Of a stretch of DNA of 64,000 nt, positions 25,486 to 35,482 are shown in pieces. Origin of the DNA: an uncultured SAR86 cluster bacterium (GTDB taxonomy: Bacteria; Pseudomonadota; Gammaproteobacteria; Magnimaribacterales; Magnimaribacteraceae); contig CALJGK010000010.1 of the NCBI GenBank assembly GCA_938075195.1, positions 1 to 64,000 of the forward strand, read 5' to 3'. The number at the start of each line of letters is the position of its first letter. The stretch's first letter is position 1. The notes under the pieces were generated by a model. It saw nothing but the letters and a program-made list of their open reading frames with translations, was not told the DNA's origin and did not search any database. Made by a program: the position numbers and the translations under genes.

Positions 25486-28281
25486 TTACTGGTTATTTAA
25501 AGAAACAATTAAGTCTGCTATAGAATTCAAAGCCATATCTATATCATCAGTATTCTCAACTCCACCTTGAGCAAAATCAGGTCTTCCGCCTCCGCTACCA
25601 CCTAATTGATTTATTAAATGTTTCATGACTTCTCTAGCGTCTATATCAACTTCTTTGGAACATGCAATTATCGTTGGTACCTTGTCATCAGATATGGAAA
25701 TTAGGGCTATTATTGAATTTTGGCTGTTATTTCTCAATCGATCAGCAATTTCCCTTAGCTCCTTAGAATCTACTCCCTCAAAAGTACTTGTGATTAGATT
25801 ATATCCTTCTACCTCAAGAGATTGATCCATGAGATCACGAACAGAAACACCTAAATCTTCAGACTGTGCTTTTTTCGCATCCGTTTTAAGAGATTGATTA
25901 GTATCTAATATTTGTTCAATTGCCTCCAAAGGACTTTCATGTATTTTAAACTCAGCTGGTTCTTTTTTTAGCTCCTTAGACAAAGAGGAATTTTCATCTT
26001 TTATCTGAATTATCTTCTTCAATACCTGGTCCGAAGAACAATTTAGCAATTCGGCATAAGAATTTATTTCATCTTGTAAAAACCGAATGTATAGCAGCGC
26101 TTCTAAGCCATCCCTAGAGTCAAAGACTTCAACTAGTAGTTCATTACTGATTGATAAAAAATTCTGCTCTAATTCATCTAAAAGAAAATTAGCCCCTTCT
26201 CCGGTTACAGCTTCAATTCTTCTAACACCAGCAGAAATACCTGATTCAGAAATAACTTTTATAAGTCCTATTTCTCCTGTTCTTTCTACGTGCGTTCCAC
26301 CACATAGTTCCACGGAGAAACCATTTCCAATATCAAGCACTCTTACATTCTCTCCATATTTATCTCCAAAAAAGGCTATGGCTCCTTTTTCTATGGCTTC
26401 GCCTATAGGAAGAACTTCAGTTATAGATACTATGTCTCTAGCAACCTCTTCATTAAGCATGTCTTCAATTGCATTCAAGTCTACTGAGTCTATTGCGCTG
26501 TGATGAGCAAAATCGAATCTTAAACGAGATTCTTCAACTAATGACCCTTTTTGTTCAACATGATCTCCAAGAGTTTGTTTTAAGGCAGCATGAAGTAAAT
26601 GAGTAGCGCTATGATTTCTCTTTATCCTATTCCTATGATCTTGGTCTATTTCAGCCTCTACGGAATCATCTTTCTTAAAGGAGCCTGACTTAACAATTCC
26701 TATATGAAGATATTGATCTCCTTTTTTTTGAGTGTCATAAACTTCAAAAATAGACTCATTAGATTTGATGAAGCCTCTATCGCCAACCTGCCCTCCGGAC
26801 TCAGCATAAAAAGGTGTCTCTTTAAGCAAAATCAAACCTTCTTGATCTTCTAAAAGTTCGCCCTTTATATTGTCTTCAGAATTTGAAATTATCTCAACAA
26901 CGTTAGAACTTAGAGCATTAGATTCATACCCTACAAATTCTGTTTTACCTTGAATATTCAGCGATTCTGGAATAAGCGAACTAAAGTTACTAGACGATCT
27001 AGCTCTTTCTTTTTGCTCGAGCATTAAAGAATCATATAACTCTAGATCTACGACTAAACCCTTCTCTCTTGCAAAATCAGCCGTCATATCTACAGGAAAA
27101 CCATATGTGTCATAGAGCTTGAAAGTTATATCACCAGGAATTGTGTTTCCTTCAAGGTCCTCTATAGCAGACTCTAGAAGTTGCATGCCTTGTTCGAGAG
27201 TAGAACTAAACTGTTCTTCTTCTTTAGATAGATTTGCTTTGATAATGTCAGAATTTTTTCTAAGTAGCGGATAGGCATTTCCCATTTGATCTTCCAAGAC
27301 AGGTACTAATTTAGAAAGAATTGGATCTTTCATTCCCAGTTTATGGGCATGCCTTAATGCACGTCTTATGATTCTTCTTAATACATAACCTCTTCCTTCA
27401 TTAGAAGGTATAACGCCATCGGCAATCAAAAAAGCACATGCTCTCAAGTGATCAGCAATTACTCGTAAGGAAGGATTTTTTAGGTCTTCATGTTTGGTTA
27501 ATTTTCCTGCAGCAGCAACTATGGCTTTTAAGATATCAGTGTCAAAATTATTTTGTTCATTTTGCAAAACAGCCGCTATTCTTTCCAAACCCATGCCTGT
27601 ATCGACACAAGGATTAGGCAGAGGACTCATAGAACCGTCTTTGTCTCTATCAAATTGAGTAAATACCAGATTCCAGATCTCAATAAATCTATCACCCGGT
27701 TCATTTCCAGGCAAAGGAGGTTCCCCTTCAAGATGGTCTCCGTGGTCATAATAAATTTCACTGCAAGGTCCGCAAGGCCCAGTATCACCCATTGTCCAAA
27801 AGTTTTCTTCATCATCTAATCTAGATACTCTAGATGGATCAACCCCAACCTTTTTAATCCAGATTTCTTCAGATTCATCATCATCTTCATGAACAGTTAT
27901 CCATAACTTATCAGGCGAGATTTTGTACCTTTCGGTCAATAGCTCCCAAGCAAAAAATATTGCTTCTTCTTTGAAATAGTCACCAAAACTGAAATTTCCA
28001 AGCATTTCAAAAAGAGTATGGTGTCTTGCTGTGTAACCCACATTATCTAGATCGTTATGTTTTCCTCCAGCTCTAATACATCGTTGAGAACTCACTGCCC
28101 TTGTGTAGCTTCTTTTTTCTATACCCAATAAAAGGTCCTTAAATGGAACCATACCAGCATTGGTAAACAAAAGGGATGGATCATTAATTGGTACCAAAGA
28201 TGAACTTTCAACCAGCGTATGACCTTTTTCTTGAAAAAAATCTAAATAAATATTTCTGATTTCGTTAGTGGATAAGATCAT
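25486..28281 (-). CDS. alaS: Alanine-tRNA ligase
   Basis: Alanyl-tRNA synthetase charges tRNA-Ala and edits mischarged Ser and Gly. The aminoacylation core carries RHHTLFEMLGNFSFGDYFK. The editing domain has the zinc-binding NHSATHLLH and CGGTHVERTG. The C-terminal DHHA1 part ends in LGGSGGGRPDFAQGG. At 931 residues it is somewhat longer than the usual 875 or so. The start gives the normal N terminus (TNEIRNIYLDFFQEKGH). It forms a run with lysC downstream. Confidence 0.97.
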   Translation of the reverse strand: MILSTNEIRNIYLDFFQEKGHTLVESSSLVPINDPSLLFTNAGMVPFKDLLLGIEKRSYTRAVSSQRCIRAGGKHNDLDNVGYTARHHTLFEMLGNFSFGDYFKEEAIFFAWELLTERYKISPDKLWITVHEDDDESEEIWIKKVGVDPSRVSRLDDEENFWTMGDTGPCGPCSEIYYDHGDHLEGEPPLPGNEPGDRFIEIWNLVFTQFDRDKDGSMSPLPNPCVDTGMGLERIAAVLQNEQNNFDTDILKAIVAAAGKLTKHEDLKNPSLRVIADHLRACAFLIADGVIPSNEGRGYVLRRIIRRALRHAHKLGMKDPILSKLVPVLEDQMGNAYPLLRKNSDIIKANLSKEEEQFSSTLEQGMQLLESAIEDLEGNTIPGDITFKLYDTYGFPVDMTADFAREKGLVVDLELYDSLMLEQKERARSSSNFSSLIPESLNIQGKTEFVGYESNALSSNVVEIISNSEDNIKGELLEDQEGLILLKETPFYAESGGQVGDRGFIKSNESIFEVYDTQKKGDQYLHIGIVKSGSFKKDDSVEAEIDQDHRNRIKRNHSATHLLHAALKQTLGDHVEQKGSLVEESRLRFDFAHHSAIDSVDLNAIEDMLNEEVARDIVSITEVLPIGEAIEKGAIAFFGDKYGENVRVLDIGNGFSVELCGGTHVERTGEIGLIKVISESGISAGVRRIEAVTGEGANFLLDELEQNFLSISNELLVEVFDSRDGLEALLYIRFLQDEINSYAELLNCSSDQVLKKIIQIKDENSSLSKELKKEPAEFKIHESPLEAIEQILDTNQSLKTDAKKAQSEDLGVSVRDLMDQSLEVEGYNLITSTFEGVDSKELREIADRLRNNSQNSIIALISISDDKVPTIIACSKEVDIDAREVMKHLINQLGGSGGGRPDFAQGGVENTDDIDMALNSIADLIVSLNNQ

Positions 28282-28293
28282 AGATAAATCGGA

Positions 28294-28995
28294 CTAAAAA
28301 ATTTCAGCAAAGAAGTTCAACATAGATTGCCAGGACCTTTTGTCTGCTGCTTCATGGTACTGGGTACCCAAATTTGGATCATTCGCTTCTTTGTTCGTAA
28401 AAGAGTGATAAGCATTTCCATAACTATGTAATTGCCAATCCGCACCTGCCTCTGTCATTTCTTTTTGAAATTCATTTACCATTAAAGGCGGAACCATTGG
28501 ATCTCTTTCGCCATGCAGAACTAATATCTTACTTTTTATTCCTTGTTCTGGAATCTCAGATCCCATGAGCAATCCATGAAAGCTCACTACTCCTTTAACA
28601 TCAGCGCCTGACCTTGCCAGATCCAGAACAACCATGCCACCAAAACAATATCCAATGGCTGCAACTTTGCTTGAATCGACACCTACTAGATTTTTTCCTT
28701 GTTCTAAAGCGGCATTGATTATTGATTTAAGCTTTTTTCTATCTTCCACCAAAGGAGTCATTAAAGATTGATTCTCTTCAATGGTTGTTCCTTGTTTACC
28801 ATCACCATACATATCTACGGCCATAGCAACAAAGCCTTCTTTGGCTAACTCTATTGCCTTTTCTTCAACAAAATTATCTCTACCTCCCCAAGCATGTGCT
28901 ATCAACACCAAGGGTGCTCTATCACTCTCAGGATAAGCTACAAAAGTAGAATAATTCTGTTCGTCGAAATTGTAATTTAGATTTTCTGTTTTCAT
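28294..28995 (-). CDS. Dienelactone hydrolase family protein
   Basis: The 233-residue protein has the alpha/beta hydrolase fold with a cysteine nucleophile in GYCFGG (near residue 117), Asp in HGERDPMVP and His in YGNAYHSF. This is the Cys-Asp-His triad of the dienelactone-hydrolase family. There is no signal peptide. It lies 6 nt downstream of the gamma-carbonic-anhydrase-like gene. Members cleave lactones or small esters; the real substrate is unknown. Confidence 0.87.
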   Translation of the reverse strand: MKTENLNYNFDEQNYSTFVAYPESDRAPLVLIAHAWGGRDNFVEEKAIELAKEGFVAMAVDMYGDGKQGTTIEENQSLMTPLVEDRKKLKSIINAALEQGKNLVGVDSSKVAAIGYCFGGMVVLDLARSGADVKGVVSFHGLLMGSEIPEQGIKSKILVLHGERDPMVPPLMVNEFQKEMTEAGADWQLHSYGNAYHSFTNKEANDPNLGTQYHEAADKRSWQSMLNFFAEIF

Positions 28996-29001
28996 ATTTA
29001 T

Positions 29002-29523
29002 TTAGCTTATTTTTGTGAGATCTTTCTTAAACCTCTTAGCATTTTCAACATAATGTTTCGCGGAAAGTAATAAACCTTGTTTCTGATCGTCGTTAAGTTC
29101 GCCTCTTATTTTTCCTGGAGAACCCATAACCAAAGATCCATCGGGGATTTCCATACCCTCAGTTATTAGAGCATTAGCTCCAATCAGGCATCCTTTTCCA
29201 ATTTTTGCACCATTGAGAACCACAGAATTAATACCAATCAAACTTCCGTCTCCTATTGTGCAGCCATGCAACATAACTTTGTGTCCTATAGTCACATCTT
29301 TTCCAATGTCTAGAGGGTAGCCTAAATCTGTATGCAAGACAGAGCCATCTTGAACATTAGACCCTTCTCCAATGGTTATGAGTTCTGTATCTCCTCTTAA
29401 TATCGCCCCAAACCAGATACTTGAATCATTGCACAGTCTTACTTTACCGAGAACAGAAGCAGAATCAGAAACATAATAATTTCCATCCAGAATCGGTTCA
29501 TCTTCTCCCAGTTTATAAAGCAT
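29002..29523 (-). CDS. Gamma-carbonic-anhydrase-like protein (YrdA type)
   Basis: The 173 residues form a left-handed beta-helix with hexapeptide repeats (for example [27 protein letters not shown]). Zinc-binding histidines are present in VLHTD, IGHKV and LHGCT. This is the YrdA/CaiE-like branch, often of unsure carbonic anhydrase activity. Downstream lies the dienelactone hydrolase gene, and upstream is a Nudix gene in the same direction with a 17-nt gap. Confidence 0.9.
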   Translation of the reverse strand: MLYKLGEDEPILDGNYYVSDSASVLGKVRLCNDSSIWFGAILRGDTELITIGEGSNVQDGSVLHTDLGYPLDIGKDVTIGHKVMLHGCTIGDGSLIGINSVVLNGAKIGKGCLIGANALITEGMEIPDGSLVMGSPGKIRGELNDDQKQGLLLSAKHYVENAKRFKKDLTKIS

Positions 29524-29540
29524 AATTTATCCCCCTTAAA

Positions 29541-30119
29541 TTAATTACCTTTTGTTTTTAAATCTATTTTTGCATCTAAAGCAATATTAAGAAAATCAAC
29601 CGTAATCATTGCCGTTAATCCCCATATTATATAAGAATCATATTGATAAGCTGGCATAAAAAAGACATCTCCATTTCTATTAATTTCATCATTTCTATGT
29701 CGTTTGTCTTCTAAAAGAAAAGATAAAGGCACTTTAAAACAGGCTTCTATTTCATCAGAATTATCATTAAGCTCAATATCATCAGGGACAATACCCACGA
29801 AAGGAGTAACACTGACATTAAATCTTGAAACAACAGTATCAATAGGCCCTAGAATATTAACTTTAGCTTTATCAAGACCAGTTTCCTCTTGAGATTCTCT
29901 TAGGGCTGTATTTTCAAGAGTATTATCTTCTTCTTCATACATTCCCCCAGGGAAAGAAACTTCTCCACCATGAGAACCGACCTTATTAGATCTCAGCGTA
30001 TAGATAAGTTCAGGATCTTTAGAGTCAGTTATCGCTATAAGCACAGCAGCTTTTCTTAATTCCTCTACGGGAGGAGTCCCAGAATACGACTTTATTTTTT
30101 CCGTGATATTGTTGAGCAT
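29541..30119 (-). CDS. Nudix hydrolase, probable CoA pyrophosphatase
   Basis: The Nudix box GGMYEEEDNTLENTALRESQEETG is complete, and the upstream segment GSHGGEVSFPGG is the extra motif of NudL/CoA pyrophosphatases (UPF0035). It would hydrolyse CoA to 3',5'-ADP and phosphopantetheine. The ORF track starts at a TTG (30131). The ATG at 30119 gives MLNNITEKI and is more likely, although neither has a clear ribosome site. The gene is divergent from another Nudix gene. Confidence 0.82.
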   Translation of the reverse strand: MLNNITEKIKSYSGTPPVEELRKAAVLIAITDSKDPELIYTLRSNKVGSHGGEVSFPGGMYEEEDNTLENTALRESQEETGLDKAKVNILGPIDTVVSRFNVSVTPFVGIVPDDIELNDNSDEIEACFKVPLSFLLEDKRHRNDEINRNGDVFFMPAYQYDSYIIWGLTAMITVDFLNIALDAKIDLKTKGN

Positions 30120-30189
30120 GAATAAATACAAATTGTTAGGGAGGATAGTTTATACTTCTGACGCTTTAAAATCGAAATAAAAAATAAAA

Positions 30190-30726
30190 ATGAAATACTG
30201 TAGTGAATGCGGTTCTGAGACAGAAAAAAGAATTCCCGAAGGAGATAATAGAGAGAGAGATTGCTGTAAAGGTTGTGATCTGATTCATTACACAAATCCA
30301 AAGATTATAGTTGGCACCATTCCGGTCAAAGATGAATCTATTCTCTTATGTAAAAGAGCAATTGAACCCAGGTATGGCAAATGGACTCTTCCAGGCGGAT
30401 TCCTTGAGAATGGAGAAACAGTATCACAAGGAGCATTTAGAGAAACCTTAGAAGAAACAAACACAGAAGTTGAGATGGGTGAGCTCTATGCAATTTTTAA
30501 TGTTCCCCAGATCAATCAGGTTTATATGCTTTATTTGGCTAAAGTGATTAAAGACGACTTCTCAGCTACTACAGAAAGCCTAGAAGTTGAATTCTTTAAC
30601 GAAGCCGATATGCCTTGGGAAGAACTGGCCTTTCCTTTTGTACCAATAGCTATAAAAAATGTCTTCGCTGATATGAAGAAGAACGAGTTTCCACTTACCA
30701 CTCACACGATAGAAAGAAGAAAATAA
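30190..30726 (+). CDS. Zinc-ribbon Nudix hydrolase
   Basis: The first 30 residues hold two cysteine pairs (YCSECG and CCKGC) that look like a zinc ribbon. The Nudix box follows as GGFLENGETVSQGAFRETLEETNTEV (residues about 74-99), with the REXXEE core as RETLEE. At 178 residues it resembles the NADH-pyrophosphatase or ADP-ribose group with an N-terminal ribbon. It is convergent with purL and ends 5 nt from it. The substrate is not certain. Confidence 0.87.
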   Translation: MKYCSECGSETEKRIPEGDNRERDCCKGCDLIHYTNPKIIVGTIPVKDESILLCKRAIEPRYGKWTLPGGFLENGETVSQGAFRETLEETNTEVEMGELYAIFNVPQINQVYMLYLAKVIKDDFSATTESLEVEFFNEADMPWEELAFPFVPIAIKNVFADMKKNEFPLTTHTIERRK

Positions 30727-30731
30727 AATTC

Positions 30732-33700
30732 TTATTTTATAAAGTCCCTAGCATTAAGAAAAAATTTAACCCACGGACTATAGTCTTCCCAGTCATCGGG
30801 ACTCCATGAGAACTGGTCGGTCAAGAAAGCCCTTTCAGGATGAGGCATCATAATGTTCACTGTTCCAGATTGATTTGTTAAGCCTCCAATACCAAGCGGT
30901 GAACCATTTGGGTTGGCTGGGTAATTTTCGGTTAGCAAACCTCTATCATCAGCGTAAGAAATGGTGCTCAAGTTTGATTTTATGAGTTCCTTGAAATTGT
31001 CTTTACTACCCTCTGCTCTGCCCTCACCATGAGCCACAGGTATAGGAATTACAGCTCCTTCCATGCCATGAAAGAATATTGAAGGAGACTCATTCACAAC
31101 AACTTGAATTAATCGAGATTCAAATTTTTCAGAAATATTTCGTTTGAATTTCGGCCAATGCTCAGCGCCTGGAATAAGCGAAGATAAAAGAGATAAAGTT
31201 TGACAGCCATTGCAGACACCTAGAGTAAAGGCCTCTTCATTATGGAAAAACTCTCCAAACTGTTGTCTTAATTCGTCATTATATAAAATAGTATTAGCCC
31301 ATCCTCCACCTGCCCCTAGGACATCTCCGTAGGAGAATCCACCACAAGCCACCAGACCCTCAAAATCTTTTAAAAGATGTCTCTTGGATATCAAATCCGT
31401 CATGTGAACGTCAAGACAATCAAATCCAACTTCATTGAAGGCAGCTGCCATTTCATTTTGTCCATTAACTCCCTGTTCTCTTAATATGGCTATTCTTGGT
31501 TTAGAGCTATTAATATTGATCTTCTGAGGAATGATGAATGGAATAACTGGATTTAATCCATTATTTTTAAGATTGGTATCATGTTCATATTCCGATTGTG
31601 CTGTTACAGGATTATCTCTTAATTTTTGTATCTCAAAACTAACTTGATGCCAATTCTTTAGAAGCTCCTTTAAAGGAAGCTCAATGATGTTTTTTTCTTT
31701 AAACCTGAAATCTAATACTTCTTCAGTTGAAATGGTACCTAAGTTATAAACTTCATCTCTAAGTCCAATACTATTGAATAATTTGAATGTCTCATCTAAA
31801 TCGACATCTAAGACTTGAATAATAACTCCAAGTTCTTCATTGAAAAGTAAGTCAACTAGTTCACTCTCGTCTGCTAATAATGGATCAAGGTTTATTTTTA
31901 AGCCTAGCCTACTGGCAAAAGACATTTCAGCCAATGTTGTAATCAAACCTCCATCAGATCGGTCGTGATATGCCAATATCTTCTTGTCTTTTAAAAGCTT
32001 ATAAATCACAGAAACAAAACCAGGCATCTCTTCGGTACATTCAACATCAGGGGAAGTGCCACCATACTCGTTATGGATCTGGGCTAAGATACTCCCACCC
32101 ATTCTGGATTTACCTTTTCCTAAATCAATGAATAATAAACAAGAATTATCTTTATTTTTTAATTGGGGCGTAGTGGCTATATTTACATTCTGAACAGGTG
32201 AAAAGCCCGAAACAATTAAAGATAAAGGAGATATAACTGACTTATCTCTATTCTCATCATTCCATTCAGTAGACATTGATAAGGAGTCTTTTCCTACAGG
32301 AATACTCATATTCCATTTAGGACACAATTCCATTCCAATAGCCTTTACTGCTTCATATAAGTCCTGATCTCCATTTAGCTTGCCAGGAGATCCCATCCAA
32401 TTTGCTGATAATTTTATATCTGAAATATTAGAAATTCCTGATGGAAGAATATTGGTTACCACTTCCGCAACCGATATCCTCGCTGCCGCTTTTGAGTCTA
32501 ATAAAGCCAAGGGGGTTCTCTCACCTATAGCCATCGCTTCACCTGAATCCCCCAAGAAGCTTGATTTACACAGAGCATAATCTGAAACTGGTACCTGCCA
32601 AGGACCAATTAATTGATCTCTCGCAATGAGTCCTGTTATTGACCTATCTCCTATTGTAATTAAGAAATTTTTGCTCGCCACGGTGGGATGTCTTAATACA
32701 TCATTTATTAATTTCTCAGTTATCTTCTTAGGGAGATTAATTTCGTCCAATAATTTTTTTTCTAGGTTAAAGTCAATAAAGGTCTTCGGGGCCTTCCCAA
32801 AAAGAACCTCTAAAGAAAGGCTAATGGGATAGTTATCAAAGTATGAATCATATACCTCTAAGTTATGTCCTTCGGTTATCTCTCCTACAGCAGAAAATGG
32901 ACACCTTTCTCTATTGCATATTGCTTCAAACTCGACTAAGTTTTCTTCAGAAATAGCCAATACATATCTTTCCTGTGATTCGTTACACCAAATTTCCATT
33001 GGTGTCATGCCAGGTTCTGAGTTAGGAATGTCACGAAGGTTGATTAAACCACCATGACCACTATCCTTAACCAGTTCAGGAATGGCATTAGAAAGTCCTC
33101 CCGCTCCCACATCATGAATAAATAATATTGGATTATCAGCTGCCTGCCAGCACCGATCTAAAACTTCCTGACATCGTCTTTCCATTTCAGGATTTCCTCT
33201 TTGAACTGAAGCAAAATCTAAATCGCCGTCTCCCTTTCCGGAAGAAAGGGAGGAGGCAGAGCCCCCACCCAATCCAATGAGCATTGCTGGACCACCAAGG
33301 ACAATTAATTTTGAACCAACTGGGACTTCTCTTTTTAAAGCGTGTTCCGTTTTTATATTACCAAGACCACCAGCCAGCATAATCGGTTTATGATAGCCAT
33401 AATGAACATCATCTTTCTTAGCCTCAAATGCTCTAAAATATCCAAGTATATTTGGTCTGCCAAATTCATTATTGAAAGAAGCAGCCCCAATTGGGGCATC
33501 GGTCATTATTTTTAATGGAGATGCAATCCTCATAGGTGAATCTTCTTCCAACTCCCAATCTTCATTCAATTTTGGGATACGAAGATTAGAAACAGAAAAA
33601 CCTGTAAGACCTGCTTTAGGTTTTGCCCCTATACCGGTAGCTCCTTCATCTCTTATTTCACCTCCAGAGCCGGTAGATGCTCCAGAAAATGGAGAAATAG

Positions 33701-34616
33701 CAGTTGGATGATTATGAGTTTCAACCTTGATTACTAAATTAATATCTTCTTCATGAGAAGTATAAAACCCGTCTCTCGGATAAAATCTTTTCGCTCTATA
33801 ACCATTGAGAATTGCAGCATTATCCTCATAAGCCGATATAACACCTTCCGAATAATTCTTATGAGTATTTCTAATCATATCGAAAAGACTGTGGGACTGA
33901 GTTTTTCCATCTATTGACCACTCAGCATTAAAAATCTTATGTCTACAATGCTCAGAGTTTGCTTGAGCAAACATCATCAACTCTGCATCGGTAGGATTTT
34001 TGTTCGTCTCCAGATAGTTCTCATAAAGATAAGTAATTTCTTCTTCACTGAGTGCCAGTCCTAAATCTGAATTAACTTCTTGAAGAGTGTTCATTCCTTC
34101 ACTAAAAATGTCTATATCTCTTAAAGATCCGGGCTCTAAACTTGAAAATAGTTGAGGGATATCATTCATGCTCACTAGTACTTCTTGAGTCATCTTATCA
34201 ATCAGAGTGTTGCCTAAATTCAGTAAAGTATCTGATTCAATAGATCTATTAAAATGATAGCACATGGCTCTTTCAACTCTTTTTACATTGGTTAATCCCG
34301 AATTATTAAGAATATCTGTAGCTTTAGAGGACCAAGGAGATATGGTGCCAATTCTTGGAGTGATAAAAAAGAAACTCTCAGCTAAACTGTTTTGAGCTTG
34401 ATTGGAATTTAATAAATTAGTTAATTTTACAATGCCAGACTCTGAGAGATTTGATGACCCCTCCTTAAGTTGGCAAAAATAGATCTCATGACATTGGATA
34501 TCCCGATACTCATGACTAGGAATAGATTGTCTAAGTTGATTTAAACGGAAATCAGAGAGATTATCTGAGCCTATTATGGCAATGATATTTGGCGAAACTT
34601 CGATTATAGAGTTCAT
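30732..34616 (-). CDS. purL: Phosphoribosylformylglycinamidine synthase
   Basis: PurL converts FGAR and glutamine to FGAM in purine synthesis. The single 1294-residue chain has the N-terminal domain, two AIRS-like ATP-binding halves (MLAGGLGNIKTEHALK and AYHDRSDGGLITTLAEM), and a C-terminal glutaminase with Cys in LGVCNGCQTLSLL and its His and Glu in VAHGEGRA. This large, fused form is typical of gammaproteobacteria. It is divergent from mltF-like, the same neighbourhood as in other gammaproteobacteria. Confidence 0.97.
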   Translation of the reverse strand: MNSIIEVSPNIIAIIGSDNLSDFRLNQLRQSIPSHEYRDIQCHEIYFCQLKEGSSNLSESGIVKLTNLLNSNQAQNSLAESFFFITPRIGTISPWSSKATDILNNSGLTNVKRVERAMCYHFNRSIESDTLLNLGNTLIDKMTQEVLVSMNDIPQLFSSLEPGSLRDIDIFSEGMNTLQEVNSDLGLALSEEEITYLYENYLETNKNPTDAELMMFAQANSEHCRHKIFNAEWSIDGKTQSHSLFDMIRNTHKNYSEGVISAYEDNAAILNGYRAKRFYPRDGFYTSHEEDINLVIKVETHNHPTAISPFSGASTGSGGEIRDEGATGIGAKPKAGLTGFSVSNLRIPKLNEDWELEEDSPMRIASPLKIMTDAPIGAASFNNEFGRPNILGYFRAFEAKKDDVHYGYHKPIMLAGGLGNIKTEHALKREVPVGSKLIVLGGPAMLIGLGGGSASSLSSGKGDGDLDFASVQRGNPEMERRCQEVLDRCWQAADNPILFIHDVGAGGLSNAIPELVKDSGHGGLINLRDIPNSEPGMTPMEIWCNESQERYVLAISEENLVEFEAICNRERCPFSAVGEITEGHNLEVYDSYFDNYPISLSLEVLFGKAPKTFIDFNLEKKLLDEINLPKKITEKLINDVLRHPTVASKNFLITIGDRSITGLIARDQLIGPWQVPVSDYALCKSSFLGDSGEAMAIGERTPLALLDSKAAARISVAEVVTNILPSGISNISDIKLSANWMGSPGKLNGDQDLYEAVKAIGMELCPKWNMSIPVGKDSLSMSTEWNDENRDKSVISPLSLIVSGFSPVQNVNIATTPQLKNKDNSCLLFIDLGKGKSRMGGSILAQIHNEYGGTSPDVECTEEMPGFVSVIYKLLKDKKILAYHDRSDGGLITTLAEMSFASRLGLKINLDPLLADESELVDLLFNEELGVIIQVLDVDLDETFKLFNSIGLRDEVYNLGTISTEEVLDFRFKEKNIIELPLKELLKNWHQVSFEIQKLRDNPVTAQSEYEHDTNLKNNGLNPVIPFIIPQKININSSKPRIAILREQGVNGQNEMAAAFNEVGFDCLDVHMTDLISKRHLLKDFEGLVACGGFSYGDVLGAGGGWANTILYNDELRQQFGEFFHNEEAFTLGVCNGCQTLSLLSSLIPGAEHWPKFKRNISEKFESRLIQVVVNESPSIFFHGMEGAVIPIPVAHGEGRAEGSKDNFKELIKSNLSTISYADDRGLLTENYPANPNGSPLGIGGLTNQSGTVNIMMPHPERAFLTDQFSWSPDDWEDYSPWVKFFLNARDFIK

Positions 34617-34750
34617 TAATGCTTGGTCATCATTGTAATAAAAGCAAATCTTAAGTAAATAGCCTATCTTGTGGTTATGACATTAAACTGTTGCTAGAAG
34701 TAGTATTTCTCATAAATTCTAAATAGAATGGTTAAAAAATTGGGGTTGCA

Positions 34751-35482
34751 TTGAGAAATCTAAAATTCAGATACTCGCTCTTTTCCTTCCTTGGTCTGCT
34801 GGCCTTTGTCAGTCTCGAAGCTCCTGTGCTGGCTTCATATACAGAACAAAATAAAGAATTTTTTATAAATGAGATTGAATATTTATGGAAAGACGACAAA
34901 CCTGGTTACTCTATTTTTATGAAAAGGGTTGATTCTAGACTACCTGAATATGAAATGACCTTTAGAGATTCCGCAAAGGATTTAGAGGTTCATTGGACCC
35001 TGATTGCAGCAATAAGCTATCAAGAATCTCATTGGAATCCTAAGGCTATATCAAAAACAGGTGTTCGAGGCATGATGATGCTTACCCAGAAAACAGCTAA
35101 AGAGATGGGAATCAAGAAAAGAACCAATCCAGAAGCTAGCATATCAGGAGGTGCTAATTATTTTCAAAAGACAATGGATAGGCTTCCTGAGGAAATCCCC
35201 AAACTAGACAGAATATGGATGGCTTTAGCAGCATATAATTTAGGATTTGTAAATATAGACCTAGCCAGGGAACTAGCCAAGGAAAGGGGATTAAATTCTG
35301 AAAAGTGGTCTGAAGTATCACTAGCCCTAAAACAAATATTAATAAACAGGTATGGGGAAGAGTCAAAGCAGTTTGTTAAGCACAAAGAAGCAATTGAATA
35401 TGTAAACCGTATAGATCTTTACTATAAGACTCTTTCTATTTTAGATAGAAGCAATGAATTATTCGCGCTAACTCAAAATTAA
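34751..35482 (+). CDS. MltF-type lytic transglycosylase without the solute-binding domain
   Basis: The SLT domain cuts peptidoglycan glycan strands. Catalytic Glu is in [11 protein letters not shown] (near residue 93), followed by [17 protein letters not shown] and the ALAAYNLG motif. The 243-residue protein has a signal peptide but lacks the roughly 250-residue SBP_bac_3 domain found in MltF. The gene sits next to purL as mltF does, so it is probably a shortened mltF. The start is TTG at 34751, with GGGG about 6 nt upstream. The 3' end overlaps uvrB by 15 nt, convergently. Confidence 0.87.
   Translation: MRNLKFRYSLFSFLGLLAFVSLEAPVLASYTEQNKEFFINEIEYLWKDDKPGYSIFMKRVDSRLPEYEMTFRDSAKDLEVHWTLIAAISYQESHWNPKAISKTGVRGMMMLTQKTAKEMGIKKRTNPEASISGGANYFQKTMDRLPEEIPKLDRIWMALAAYNLGFVNIDLARELAKERGLNSEKWSEVSLALKQILINRYGEESKQFVKHKEAIEYVNRIDLYYKTLSILDRSNELFALTQN

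Noticed and set aside
24234-25500. Lysine riboswitch before lysC
   Set aside because: lysC follows alaS by 22 nt, leaving no room for a riboswitch.
26087-26503. 138-aa Ser/Pro-rich ORF opposite alaS
   Set aside because: Antisense of the conserved alaS editing domain; its composition is typical of shadow frames.
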